This document shows positions 27,380 to 35,794 of a stretch of DNA of 64,000 bases, piece by piece (within the stretch, counting starts at the first letter, position 1; each line of letters starts with the position of its first letter). This DNA comes from JAYQKL01 sp049889535 (lineage in GTDB: Bacteria; Pseudomonadota; Alphaproteobacteria; RS24). A program made the translations under genes and the position numbers. The stretch is from NCBI GenBank assembly GCA_049889535.1, contig JBMHDF010000006.1, positions 62,001 through 126,000 on the forward strand, written 5' to 3'. The notes under the pieces are model-generated. The model worked only from the letters and a program-made list of their open reading frames with translations, was not told the origin of the DNA and did no database searches.

Positions 27380-28338
27380 GCCGTTTGCGCCGATATTTTT
27401 TTCATCGACAGAGCCATAAGCGCTGTTTTGTGCCGGCCGATACGGCGCACCAAACTCACAGTGCCACCCGCCCCGGGTATCAATCCATATTTCAATTCAG
27501 GCAATTGAAACCAAGCTTCTTCTGTAGCTGTGATATGTTGAGCAAAGGCGGCCATTTCAATGCCAGCCCCAATCGCGGCACCATTTATATGCACGCGCAA
27601 AGGCTTATTCATCCGCACCAAATACTGCGCGGGCAAACGATAAGTCCTAATCATATGTGCCGTTAATGCATCCGGCGCGTCGCCAAATTCATGTAATGCC
27701 CCGCCAATCGAAAAACTTTTCCCCTGCGCAGATAGCCTTACTTCAGAAATCGCATCATTGTGCCGCGCCATGTCAAAAGCCTCTGACAAAGCATCGCGCA
27801 ATTCAATATTTATCGCATTTAAATTAGCGGGGCGATTAAGTGTCAGCGTCAATACCGCTTCTTGCGTCTCGCAATCTTTATCATTTTCTAGAAGCAGAAC
27901 TGGCCCCGCCTCCTTAACTGGCGCACCCCGCTCAAGCTTTTCAAGCCGTTCAAGAAATAATGTGCTTTTTTGTAAGCTCGCATAAGCAAGACTTTCAGCA
28001 TGCAATGCTTGGTCAATGGGAAGGCTTTCACTCAGCCGCAATTGTTGCACCAGCACTAAGGCCGCCATCGGGGTTTGTGCAATATTGTGACATATGCGCT
28101 CTGCTAATTTTATATCGTCCAAAACAACATCACAGGCAGCCTCTAAGTCTGGCGCGCGCGCGCCTATCTGGCAACCAATAATGGGACAAGGTAAAGCTTT
28201 CAAATCCTTTGCTAATCCACTGTTTTCATTTTCAATTTTGAAAATAAGATAAGGCGTTTCAGAAAGTGGCCCAAATTGGTCAAAAGCAGGACGGCTAGCC
28301 ATCAACTCAGATATTTCGGCAAGAGTAAATATTTTCAT
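27346..28338 (-). CDS. Enoyl-CoA hydratase/isomerase with degenerate N-terminal domain
   Basis: A 330-residue protein if it starts at MKIFTLAE (28338); an ATG 18 bases earlier is also possible and neither has a clear ribosome site. The C-terminal 190 residues are a crotonase fold: LTLNRPANLNAIN, the oxyanion HINGAAIGAGIEMAAFA, and PELKYGLIPGAGGT with the Glu of hydratases. Residues 1-135 look like a second, eroded crotonase half (CPIIGCQIGA...AACDVVLDD). It is divergent from the TetR-P450-Rieske operon, with motif B between them, so it is probably in the same regulon. Hydration of a steroid enoyl-CoA is likely; its exact step is not known. Confidence 0.78.
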   Translation of the reverse strand: MKIFTLAEISELMASRPAFDQFGPLSETPYLIFKIENENSGLAKDLKALPCPIIGCQIGARAPDLEAACDVVLDDIKLAERICHNIAQTPMAALVLVQQLRLSESLPIDQALHAESLAYASLQKSTLFLERLEKLERGAPVKEAGPVLLLENDKDCETQEAVLTLTLNRPANLNAINIELRDALSEAFDMARHNDAISEVRLSAQGKSFSIGGALHEFGDAPDALTAHMIRTYRLPAQYLVRMNKPLRVHINGAAIGAGIEMAAFAQHITATEEAWFQLPELKYGLIPGAGGTVSLVRRIGRHKTALMALSMKKISAQTAYDWGLVDALV

Positions 28339-28429
28339 AATCTCATATCTGCACATTCACGCGAAATTTCAACAAATTTTGATGGATTTTCATTGACTTT
28401 CAGGTCCGCTTAGATGAATAATCGAATAG

Positions 28430-28452
28430 CATTCGGAAATTATAACGAATTG
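28430..28452. promoter_or_regulatory. Motif B operator candidate, site 2
   Basis: CATTCGGAAATTATAACGAAT with perfect ATTCG/CGAAT outer arms separated by ten bases; a further CGAAT at 28423-28427 makes a second inverted pair with the same left arm. The site ends eight bases before the TetR start codon at 28461, in a place suited to self-repression. The related site is at 18692-18713. Confidence 0.65.
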
Positions 28453-28460
28453 AGGCTTTT

Positions 28461-29168
28461 ATGCAAACGTCGCATAAACAAAATAAATTATCGGTTGGAC
28501 GACCACGCGTCCTCGAGCGTGAGCAAATTCTAGAAGCCGCGATTGAATTGGGGCTGGAAAACCTTACACTCAAAAAGCTTGCCATGAAATTAGGCGCTGG
28601 CACGACAACGCTTTATCAATATTTTGATAATCGCGAGGAATTGCTTACAGCGGCGGCGATGCACGCCCTCAAAAATGTTTCTCTGCCAAACGACGACAAG
28701 TTGAATTGGGCAGAATATAGCTATGAATATATTAACTCGCTTATTCAAATCATGTCGGAAAACCCGACACATATCTCATATTACCAAACTGTAGGCTACG
28801 GCTTAGAAGTTCATTTCAGCATTGTTGAAAAATTTCTTGAAGGGCTTATCAAACGCGGTTTTGACGCGCAAACTGGCATTCAATTATTTAGACGCCTCGC
28901 AATGGTCGCTGTCGCCACTTCAGTGGAAAGTGTGCGGCATCAAAAATTTGAAGAAGAAAACAGCACGATGCATGAAACATTTAGCGGTATTTTAGCAAAG
29001 CAAAGCGTTTCAGCATTCCCCAATCTACGACAAGGGCTGTCAATCTACACCCAAACACCAAAACAACGGTGCGATGATTTAATTTATTTAATATTTAAAG
29101 AAATTGCTGAAAGCCGGCATGAAGATTTATCCGTGCTCAATTTTATTCACAAAGCTAATACGCTATAG
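28461..29168 (+). CDS. TetR-family transcriptional regulator (candidate motif B binder)
   Basis: A 235-residue regulator with the helix-turn-helix at residues about 22-62: REQILEAAIELGLENLTLKK, then GTTTLYQYFDNREELLTAA, which is the recognition helix and typical TetR signature. The C-terminal half matches the length of TetR ligand domains with no special motif. GAGG lies six bases upstream of the ATG. It is the first gene of an operon with the P450 and a Rieske oxygenase, and motif B overlaps its leader. I infer control of this operon, the divergent crotonase gene, and the ferredoxin and CoA-transferase operons at 18.3-27.4 kb. Confidence 0.9.
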   Translation: MQTSHKQNKLSVGRPRVLEREQILEAAIELGLENLTLKKLAMKLGAGTTTLYQYFDNREELLTAAAMHALKNVSLPNDDKLNWAEYSYEYINSLIQIMSENPTHISYYQTVGYGLEVHFSIVEKFLEGLIKRGFDAQTGIQLFRRLAMVAVATSVESVRHQKFEEENSTMHETFSGILAKQSVSAFPNLRQGLSIYTQTPKQRCDDLIYLIFKEIAESRHEDLSVLNFIHKANTL

Positions 29169-29177
29169 GAGATAGAC

Positions 29178-30599
29178 ATGTGCAGCGCTGCGGTTGATAA
29201 CACAAAATACAGAGAAATTCCTGTCGTCAAAGGCCTCCCCTTTATTGGCAACACGCTTGAAATGGCTAAGGATCCAGCAGCCTTTTTCGTTCGTGCTTAT
29301 AAAGAATATGGCCCTGTATTTAAGATAAATGTTTTTGGCCGGGAAAGTTTGATGATTGCTGGTACTGAAGCCGCCCTCTTCATGACCATGCGCGATGGTC
29401 GGGAAAAACTGCGCTCTAAAGAGTTTTGGGACGAGTTCCGTCAGTTCCATGGCGCGAGCCGTATCATGACTGGCTCAGATGGAGAGATTCATCAAAAATT
29501 TAGACGCATCATGCGCAATGGCTTTTCCCGCGAAGCTGTTCGGGGTCGTTATCATGTTCTGTCTGGCACAATTGATGACTCCATTAAAAGCAAATGGTTA
29601 ACAGGAAGCAATGTTCCAGTTCTTGAGTCATTTCAATATATGATTGTTCAAGAATTAGGGGAAATCCTGACAGGTTCAGCACCCTTAGAATATGTGCGCG
29701 ACATACGTATGAATATTCTATATCTGCTCAACACTCTGGTCACGAAACAACGGCCAAAATTTTTCCTGCATTTCCCAACCTTCAAAAAACATAATCGCCG
29801 CTTTAATGAGTTAAGCGAAAAAATGATTGAAGAGTTTAAAGCTCATGCGGAAAATGGCACTTTGCCAAACAATCTACTTGGCGACATTATGCGCGCGCAT
29901 GCTGAATATCCTGACCTCATCCCTGAGTCAGATTTATCATTACTGCTCACAGGCCCCTATGTTGCTGGTTTGGATACTGTTGCCAACACATTGGCTGCCA
30001 CTGTTTATGGTATTTTGAAAACGCCTGGCCTTGTTGAGCGTGTACAAGCTGAAGCCGACGCGCTTTTTGCAAAAGACACGGTCACGGAAAATGATATTCG
30101 CGAATTAAGAGTGATTGCTGGCAGCATCCGAGAAGCTATGCGCTTATGGCCGATTGCGGTGGCGCAAATGCGTACAGCGGTTGAAGATTTTGAGTTTGAA
30201 GGCTGCCTCATTCCAAAAGATGAGACCCTTTATGTCGGAACCAGTGTGCCGCATTTTATGGAAGAATATTTCCCAGAGCCTGAAAAATTTGACCCTGAGC
30301 GTTTCTTTGATGAGCGCGCAGAGCATAACCAGCCGGGTGTTTATTCACCCTTTGGTCGTGGGCCGCATACCTGCTTAGGTCAAAACCTAGCTGAAGTTTT
30401 AATGGGGACAACAATTGCGCGGCTTTTCCACAGATTGGATATGTCGCTCATCAGCCCTGATTATGTTTTAGAAACGAAATCAGCCCCTACGCCTGGGCCA
30501 GCAACCAGCTTTAAAGTTGTTGTGAATGGCGAGAGAAAGCCTGCAAAACAACTTGTTCCTGAAGTGATGCCAGAAGCAGAGGCCACACAGGACGCTTAA
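29178..30599 (+). CDS. Cytochrome P450 monooxygenase
   Basis: A 473-residue soluble P450 without an N-terminal membrane segment. The oxygen-binding I-helix motif is AGLDTVAN, the ExxR motif is EAMR, FDPERF follows, and FGRGPHTCLG carries the haem thiolate Cys399. The long N-terminal region and GEIHQKFRRIMRNGF resemble E-class (CYP51/CYP7-like) proteins more than typical bacterial CYP125 enzymes. ATAGGAGA is before the ATG. It is co-transcribed with the TetR gene and a Rieske oxygenase, and the ferredoxin under the same motif at 18308-18625 is its probable electron donor. Hydroxylation of a steroid nucleus or side chain is likely; the position is unknown. Confidence 0.93.
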   Translation: MCSAAVDNTKYREIPVVKGLPFIGNTLEMAKDPAAFFVRAYKEYGPVFKINVFGRESLMIAGTEAALFMTMRDGREKLRSKEFWDEFRQFHGASRIMTGSDGEIHQKFRRIMRNGFSREAVRGRYHVLSGTIDDSIKSKWLTGSNVPVLESFQYMIVQELGEILTGSAPLEYVRDIRMNILYLLNTLVTKQRPKFFLHFPTFKKHNRRFNELSEKMIEEFKAHAENGTLPNNLLGDIMRAHAEYPDLIPESDLSLLLTGPYVAGLDTVANTLAATVYGILKTPGLVERVQAEADALFAKDTVTENDIRELRVIAGSIREAMRLWPIAVAQMRTAVEDFEFEGCLIPKDETLYVGTSVPHFMEEYFPEPEKFDPERFFDERAEHNQPGVYSPFGRGPHTCLGQNLAEVLMGTTIARLFHRLDMSLISPDYVLETKSAPTPGPATSFKVVVNGERKPAKQLVPEVMPEAEATQDA

Positions 30600-30640
30600 T
30601 CCATTACACATTTAAAGATGATACAAAGAGGAGAAAGATC

Positions 30641-31654
30641 ATGAGTCAAGTTAAGGAAATCGAGCGCATTCAAACCGGCGATGAGCTGGAACGTTGCCCA
30701 TTTCCCATACCTTACGGGTGGTTCTGCGTGCAGTTCTCACACGAATTAGAGGTTGGGCAAATTAAAGTCGAGAAAGTTTTCGGCAAAGAATGGGTAATCT
30801 TTCGTGGAGAAGACGGTTCAGTCGGCATGACTGACCCCTATTGCCCACATTTGGGTGCGCATTTAGGTCATGGCGGCGAAGTGCATGGCAATAATATTCG
30901 CTGCCCTTTCCACCATTGGCAGTTTGATTCTGAAGGTTGGTGTAAAGAAATTCCATATGGCAAGGTTATGCCTGGTATTTGCAAAAAGAAGCCGGTTTTA
31001 AAAGCGCTTCCGATTGTTGAAAAATACGGCATGATTTTTGCTTGGTACCACCCAGAAGAAGCTGCGCCCATGTGGGAGCTGCCTGTTGTGGAAGAGTTTG
31101 AAAGCCCTGAAAACCATGTCGATGTGCGTTATCACTCATGGGATATTGGAACCTGCATTCAAGAAATTGCGGAAAACTCAGTGGATACGCCGCATTTGAA
31201 ATTCTTGCATGGGGCGCCAATCATTCCAGATGTGGAATATTCTTATGACGGCCCAATCTCAAAATATGACATTATGTCAGGCTATATTTTTGGTACAGGC
31301 TATGGACCAGGTATTTCTGAAACACGTCACTGTAAGGACGATGTGCAAATGCTGATGTTCGCGCTATCAACACCTGTTGATGCAGAGCTCACCCGCACCC
31401 GCATGGCTTTTGTGTGGAAGAAATATGATGAAGGTTCTGAAAATGCAAAAATTGCAGAACATCTTTATCACCATTCAATCGGTGAAGCCGAAGGTGAGGA
31501 CTCAGCTGGCTTTGAGTCTGTTGACCTGATTGTTTGGGACAATAAAAAGTTCCGTCCAAACCCATTACTTTGTGATGGTGATGGACCAATTTTGCGGTTC
31601 CGTGAATATTTCTCTCAATTCTACATTGAGGATAAAAAAGCAGCGGCTGAATAA
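30641..31654 (+). CDS. Rieske non-haem iron oxygenase, sterol-desaturase-like signature
   Basis: A 337-residue oxygenase. The Rieske cluster ligands are Cys68, His70 (YCPHLGAH) and Cys88, His91 (RCPFHHWQF). The mononuclear iron motif is QEIAENSVDTPHLKFLH, with Asn179, Asp182, His185 and His190. The QEI-EN--D--HL--LH pattern recalls the DAF-36/Neverland group of cholesterol 7,8-desaturases and related bacterial steroid oxygenases; that likeness is from memory. There is no fused reductase. It lies directly after the P450 gene in one operon and is followed by a strong terminator. It probably oxidises a ring position of the same substrate as the P450. Confidence 0.88.
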   Translation: MSQVKEIERIQTGDELERCPFPIPYGWFCVQFSHELEVGQIKVEKVFGKEWVIFRGEDGSVGMTDPYCPHLGAHLGHGGEVHGNNIRCPFHHWQFDSEGWCKEIPYGKVMPGICKKKPVLKALPIVEKYGMIFAWYHPEEAAPMWELPVVEEFESPENHVDVRYHSWDIGTCIQEIAENSVDTPHLKFLHGAPIIPDVEYSYDGPISKYDIMSGYIFGTGYGPGISETRHCKDDVQMLMFALSTPVDAELTRTRMAFVWKKYDEGSENAKIAEHLYHHSIGEAEGEDSAGFESVDLIVWDNKKFRPNPLLCDGDGPILRFREYFSQFYIEDKKAAAE

Positions 31655-31673
31655 GCGCATTTATATAAAAAGA

Positions 31674-31707
31674 AAATGGGCATATTTTCATATGCCCATT
31701 TTTTTAT
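31674..31707. terminator. Bidirectional Rho-independent terminator
   Basis: ATGGGCATAT (31676-31685) pairs with ATATGCCCAT (31690-31699) around TTTC, flanked by A on the left and a run of T on the right. It serves the Rieske gene ending at 31654 and, on the other strand, the hsdA-like gene ending at 31732. Confidence 0.85.
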
Positions 31708-31731
31708 TCTGATTTAACTTTTGAGAGGGTT

Positions 31732-32496
31732 TTAGAACCCATCTGGCCTGATAACGGCGTCTGTCCCGCCGTCAATCCACAACACAGCGCCATGCATATA
31801 GGCAAAATCATCGCCCAGCATCAGACAAATCATTTTGGCAATTTCTTCAGGTGCCGCCACCCGATTAAGCGGGATTGGTATTTGTTTAACCAAATCTCCA
31901 ATCTGAGGGTGGTCACGCGCCCCTGCAAATAAAGGCGTTTCCGTTTGACCGGGCGCAATCGCGTTCAGACGCACATTTGCCTCACCCCACATCCCTGCCC
32001 TTTGACGCACAGCCCGCGCCACCGCATGTTTGGATAGCCCATAAATTGAGCTTGCCGTGGCATCTCCAATAAGCGCCATAGCTTTGTCCTCTTCATGCGC
32101 AAGTAACGCCTGTATAATAGGATTATCAGGGCTATCTACCATTTGCGCTGAATTAGAGCTGACCGCAACCACGCGCGCGCTTTCACTCTTTTGCAGCGCG
32201 GGAAACAAGCCATCAAGCAAGTCAACCGTGCCAAAATAATTAACCCGCGCCACAATTTGGCCCTCGGTCAAATGACCGCCCAAACCTGCCGCTGTGACAA
32301 GACCGTCAATCACACCACCTGTCAGCTGCAACACTTCATCAATAGCTTGCTGACGACCAGAAGGTGTTGATAAGTCCGCATTCACATCAGCATTTTTCAA
32401 GTCAACGGAAATAATTTTATGCCCATCGCGGCTTAAAATATCAGCAACACAGGCACCTATGCCAGAAGCTGCACCAGTGATTACAATCTGTCCCAT
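31732..32496 (-). CDS. hsdA: 3-alpha-hydroxysteroid dehydrogenase/carbonyl reductase
   Basis: A 254-residue SDR starting at ATG 32496 behind GAGGGG; a longer frame exists but overlaps the Lrp gene. It resembles C. testosteroni 3-alpha-HSD/CR along its whole length: IVITGAASGIGA at the start, NADLSTPSGRQQAI, DGLVTAAGLGG in place of NNAG, NYFGTVDLLD, AGMWGEANVRLNAIAPG, and the tail IDGGTDAVIRP. Catalytic residues are Ser114, Tyr152 and Lys156. The family oxidises the 3-alpha-hydroxyl of C19-C27 steroids with NAD. This suits bile-acid-type or reduced steroids as substrate. It is the last gene of the long minus-strand operon that begins at 39513. Confidence 0.87.
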   Translation of the reverse strand: MGQIVITGAASGIGACVADILSRDGHKIISVDLKNADVNADLSTPSGRQQAIDEVLQLTGGVIDGLVTAAGLGGHLTEGQIVARVNYFGTVDLLDGLFPALQKSESARVVAVSSNSAQMVDSPDNPIIQALLAHEEDKAMALIGDATASSIYGLSKHAVARAVRQRAGMWGEANVRLNAIAPGQTETPLFAGARDHPQIGDLVKQIPIPLNRVAAPEEIAKMICLMLGDDFAYMHGAVLWIDGGTDAVIRPDGF

Positions 32497-32518
32497 AATC
32501 CCCTCTTTGTTAAATCCC

Positions 32519-32983
32519 CTATGGTAAAATCTTAGCCACCCGATTGTCATATTTGACAATCTTCACCACAACATTTGTTTCAACATTAACAACATGCGAT
32601 AGGGATAAAATTTCTTTACTTGTTATATCATTTAAATGTTCAAGTGACTCAAATAAACCAATAGCCAGAATATCAAAACGACCAAGCGTGATAATCACCG
32701 CGCCAATAATTTCAAGCGCGGCTAACTGACTTGCTACCTCGCGAATTTTGTCTTGCTCAACTTTAATCCCCAAATAGCATAATAAGGGCGTGTCGAGGCT
32801 CGTAATATTGGTAACGGCAGTAATCCGCATCAAATTATCAGCCTCAAGGCGTTTAATGCGCGCCCGAATCGTACCTTCAGTGCAATCAAGCTGGGCCGCA
32901 ATATTACGATTGCTCAAACGCGCATCCTCAGACAAGAGCCGCATAATATCCAAATCAAGCTGATCAATAGCAATTGTTTTCAT
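32519..32983 (-). CDS. Lrp/AsnC-family regulator, second of a tandem pair
   Basis: A 154-residue protein with an N-terminal winged helix (LDIMRLLSEDARLSNRNIAA, then TEGTIRARIKRL) and a C-terminal RAM ligand-binding region (IIGAVIITLGRFDILAIG). Its start overlaps the stop of the partner gene by one base (TGATG), so the pair is co-translated. It lies between the acyl-CoA dehydrogenases and the hsdA-like gene. Lrp proteins sense amino acids or other small ligands and assemble as dimers to octamers; two co-translated subunits could form mixed assemblies. The effector here is not known. Confidence 0.87.
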   Translation of the reverse strand: MKTIAIDQLDLDIMRLLSEDARLSNRNIAAQLDCTEGTIRARIKRLEADNLMRITAVTNITSLDTPLLCYLGIKVEQDKIREVASQLAALEIIGAVIITLGRFDILAIGLFESLEHLNDITSKEILSLSHVVNVETNVVVKIVKYDNRVAKILP

Positions 32984-33456
32984 CAGATTGGCGCCACATC
33001 AAATTTATATTTTACAATATCTACTGCAATAGCTGGCTCAAGCCCGCTCACCCCTTCTACCTTTGAAATTTTATCCAGCAAAATTTGTGAAACGGCGGTC
33101 ATATCTTCTAACGCAACCAAAACCTGAATTTCATGCTTACCCGCACATATTTGAACAGAGGAAAGCTCATGAATAGCTGCCAAATCCTCTGCCACTTCTT
33201 CAATGTTACGACCTTTAACATCAACACCAATTGGCAATAAAACATTATGATTAAGTGCAGAAAAATCAGAAACAGCGACAATTTTCATGGCTTTGGCATT
33301 TTCCATGCGCCGAATGCGGGTGGCCACTATCGATGTCGAAACACCAAGCTCATCGGCAATGCGCTGGTTGCTCGCGCGCCCATCAGCTTTTAGCATCTCA
33401 ATAATTTTTATATCAAGTTCACTAAATTCATACTGATTGGTTTTTGAATTACTCAT
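32983..33456 (-). CDS. Lrp/AsnC-family regulator, first of a tandem pair
   Basis: A 157-residue protein with helix-turn-helix LDIKIIEMLKADGRASNQ and GVSTSIVATRIRRMENAK, and the RAM region (SSVQICAGKHEIQVLVALED). Sequence identity to its neighbour is limited, so the two are old paralogues and not a recent duplication. It begins 15 bases after the stop of the acyl-CoA dehydrogenase gene and appears to be in the same operon. The placement inside a catabolic transcript suggests feedback on that transcript. Confidence 0.87.
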   Translation of the reverse strand: MSNSKTNQYEFSELDIKIIEMLKADGRASNQRIADELGVSTSIVATRIRRMENAKAMKIVAVSDFSALNHNVLLPIGVDVKGRNIEEVAEDLAAIHELSSVQICAGKHEIQVLVALEDMTAVSQILLDKISKVEGVSGLEPAIAVDIVKYKFDVAPI

Positions 33457-33471
33457 AATAAAGCGCTCGCC

Positions 33472-34653
33472 TTAAGTGTTTTGCACTTTTGGTTCACGCG
33501 GCAATCCCATAGCATGCTCAGACACAATATTGCGCTGGATTTGATTGGTGCCACCATAAATTGAATCTGCCCGTGCTTGTAAATACATTTGCGGAATGCC
33601 TTCAAAAAGATAATCTCCCGCATCGGTCATTTCGCCTGTTAAGCCAATCACATCCATGCCGAGCTGGGTCAAGTTTTTGTGCCAAGCCGACCAGTATAAT
33701 TTATATGTCATCGCGGCGGGTTGCAGCTGCGAATTATCATCATCAGACAGCATGCGTAAGGCACTATGGCGCATCACTTTCAAGCCTGTATAGGCCTCGC
33801 CAATACGCTGGCGGATAAGCGGGTCATTCATTTTGCCATTTTGCTTAGCCTGCTCAACAATCATCGAAAATTCAGCAATAAAGCTCATCAACTGTCCCAA
33901 AGTGCCAACACCGCGCTCAAAAGCCAGCAGTCCCATCGCAACGGCCCACCCATTGCCGACACCACCCACCACATTTTCTTCAGCCGTGCGCGCGCCATCA
34001 AAAAATGTTTCGTTAAATTCTGCATCACCGGTGATTTGCTTAATCGGGCGAATGGTGATGCCCTCCTGGTCAATCGGCACAAGCAAGAAAGATAACCCCT
34101 TCGAGCCTTTTGAACCTGGTTCTGTGCGCGCCAGAACAAAAATCCAATTCGCAAAATGCGCCATTGAGGTCCAGATTTTTTGCCCCTCAATCACCCACTC
34201 ACCATCGACAAGCGTGGCTTTGGTTTGAATATTCGATAAGTCGGAACCCGCATTGGGCTCAGAATAACCCTGCGCCCAAATCACATTGCCCGCGACAATA
34301 TCAGGCAAAAATTGTTGCTTTTGCTTGTCCGAACCAAAATGCAAAATCGTTGGTCCAGCTAATTCAACGCCAATATGGCCAATCCGACCAGGCGCGCCTG
34401 CCCGTGCATATTCTTCAGCAAAAATAACCTGCTCTGCGAGCGATGCCGCGCGGCCACCAAATTCTTTTGGATAACCAATCGCGCTCCAGCCTGATTTGCC
34501 CAAATGCTTTTCCCATTCAAGTCGCTTTTCCAGCTGATTAGACATGCTGGTTTCGCCGCGCAGGCTGGCAAATTCACCTTGAAGGTTTTCTTCAAGCCAT
34601 GTGACAACCTCGTCACGGAACTCTTCTTCTTTATCTGTAAAACCGAGCTTCAT
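33472..34653 (-). CDS. Acyl-CoA dehydrogenase, large subunit type
   Basis: A 393-residue FAD enzyme. The substrate/FAD region has QGYSEPNAGSDLSNIQT and WTSMAHFANW. Glu246 in LLAFERGVG is at the place of the catalytic base in isovaleryl/long-chain enzymes, while IYGGTNQIQRN has Gly where medium-chain enzymes have Glu. AAGG is upstream of the ATG. It lies eight bases after a shorter dehydrogenase gene (34662-35777); such adjacent unequal pairs are known in steroid degradation as alpha2-beta2 heterotetramers (ChsE1-ChsE2, FadE28-FadE29 type). It resembles the partial gene at 1-465. A steroid side-chain or ring CoA ester is the likely substrate. Confidence 0.9.
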   Translation of the reverse strand: MKLGFTDKEEEFRDEVVTWLEENLQGEFASLRGETSMSNQLEKRLEWEKHLGKSGWSAIGYPKEFGGRAASLAEQVIFAEEYARAGAPGRIGHIGVELAGPTILHFGSDKQKQQFLPDIVAGNVIWAQGYSEPNAGSDLSNIQTKATLVDGEWVIEGQKIWTSMAHFANWIFVLARTEPGSKGSKGLSFLLVPIDQEGITIRPIKQITGDAEFNETFFDGARTAEENVVGGVGNGWAVAMGLLAFERGVGTLGQLMSFIAEFSMIVEQAKQNGKMNDPLIRQRIGEAYTGLKVMRHSALRMLSDDDNSQLQPAAMTYKLYWSAWHKNLTQLGMDVIGLTGEMTDAGDYLFEGIPQMYLQARADSIYGGTNQIQRNIVSEHAMGLPREPKVQNT

Positions 34654-34661
34654 AATTAACC

Positions 34662-35777
34662 TTAAAAACGATTAGATGAAAAAACATAATCAGCCAATTT
34701 TTCGCGGTGCAATTCAGGCGAACCTAAAATATGCGAACTTGTGCGCGCGCGCTTGAAAAATAAATGCGCCATACATTCCCAAGTGAACCCCATGCCACCA
34801 TGTAATTGTATGCCATGAGCGGCATTTTTACTAAACGCCCGTGTGCAAACAATCGAAGCTGTTGACGCCGCCACTGATAATTCAGCTTCGTCTTCAATAG
34901 CGGTGCAAACGGCATACCAAGCCGCAGATTTTGCCGCCTCTAGCAAGACCATCATATCTGCTAGGCGATGCTTCACAGCTTGAAAGCTACCAATGGGACG
35001 CCCAAACTGAACACGGTCTTTGGCATAAGTATTCGTCAAATTCATCACGCCCTCAGCCGCACCCATTTGCTCAACCGCCAACATAATACGCGCATAATCA
35101 AATAGTTTCGCAATATTTTCGCCACGAGCAGGCATGATGTTTTCAGGCGCAATGGCGACATTCTCAAACCGCACATCACCCACGGGCCGCGTTAAGTCCA
35201 TAGCTGTTTTAGGGGTTATCTCAACCCCTTCTTGTTTGGCATCAACAATAACCAATTTTGGCCCATCATCAGACTTGCAAAGCACAATAATATGGTCCGC
35301 AAACTGGGCATATTGCACCATAATAGACTGACCATTAAGCGTACCCGTTTGGGATAATTCAGCCGCATAAGTATCAGCTGAAAAATGACCGGAGCAATCC
35401 AGATAAGCGAGTGTTGCAATTTTTTCACCAGCGATGAGCGCAGGTAAATATGTTTCTTTTTGTGCTTGAGACCCGCACAAATCAAACGCATAGCCAGCCA
35501 TTACGATTGACGCGTAAAACGGCGTTGGAATTAAAAACTGGCCAAGCGCTTCTTGCACAATTGCCAATTCAACGAAACTTAAACCAGACCCGCCATATTC
35601 TTCAGCAAAAGAGGTGCCACCAAGCATTAACTCTTTGCAAAGCAGCTCCCATGCCGCGCGGTCATAGCCATCCTTTTCGATAACATCATAAAGGCGGTTA
35701 CGGTCGCCCATTTCCTGCAAAGCAGAAAACACTGTATCGCGAATGAGTTTTTGCTCATCTGTGAAATTAAATTGCAT
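34662..35777 (-). CDS. Acyl-CoA dehydrogenase, small partner subunit type
   Basis: A 371-residue member of the same family. It keeps the helical C-terminal signature DRVQFGRPIGSFQAVKHRLADM and IQLHGGMGFTWE, and Glu in LAVEQMG near the place of the base, but the GGTNQIQ segment is replaced by TSSHILGSPELHR. The N-terminal domain has SFVELAIVQEALGQF and lacks the SEP-AGSD substrate loop of the partner. Loss of these elements fits a non-identical subunit of a heteromeric enzyme. GGATAAG precedes the ATG. Gene order (Rieske, this subunit, large subunit) and spacing of 8-17 bases show one operon. Confidence 0.88.
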   Translation of the reverse strand: MQFNFTDEQKLIRDTVFSALQEMGDRNRLYDVIEKDGYDRAAWELLCKELMLGGTSFAEEYGGSGLSFVELAIVQEALGQFLIPTPFYASIVMAGYAFDLCGSQAQKETYLPALIAGEKIATLAYLDCSGHFSADTYAAELSQTGTLNGQSIMVQYAQFADHIIVLCKSDDGPKLVIVDAKQEGVEITPKTAMDLTRPVGDVRFENVAIAPENIMPARGENIAKLFDYARIMLAVEQMGAAEGVMNLTNTYAKDRVQFGRPIGSFQAVKHRLADMMVLLEAAKSAAWYAVCTAIEDEAELSVAASTASIVCTRAFSKNAAHGIQLHGGMGFTWECMAHLFFKRARTSSHILGSPELHREKLADYVFSSNRF

Positions 35778-35794
35778 AGCTTATCCAATATAGC

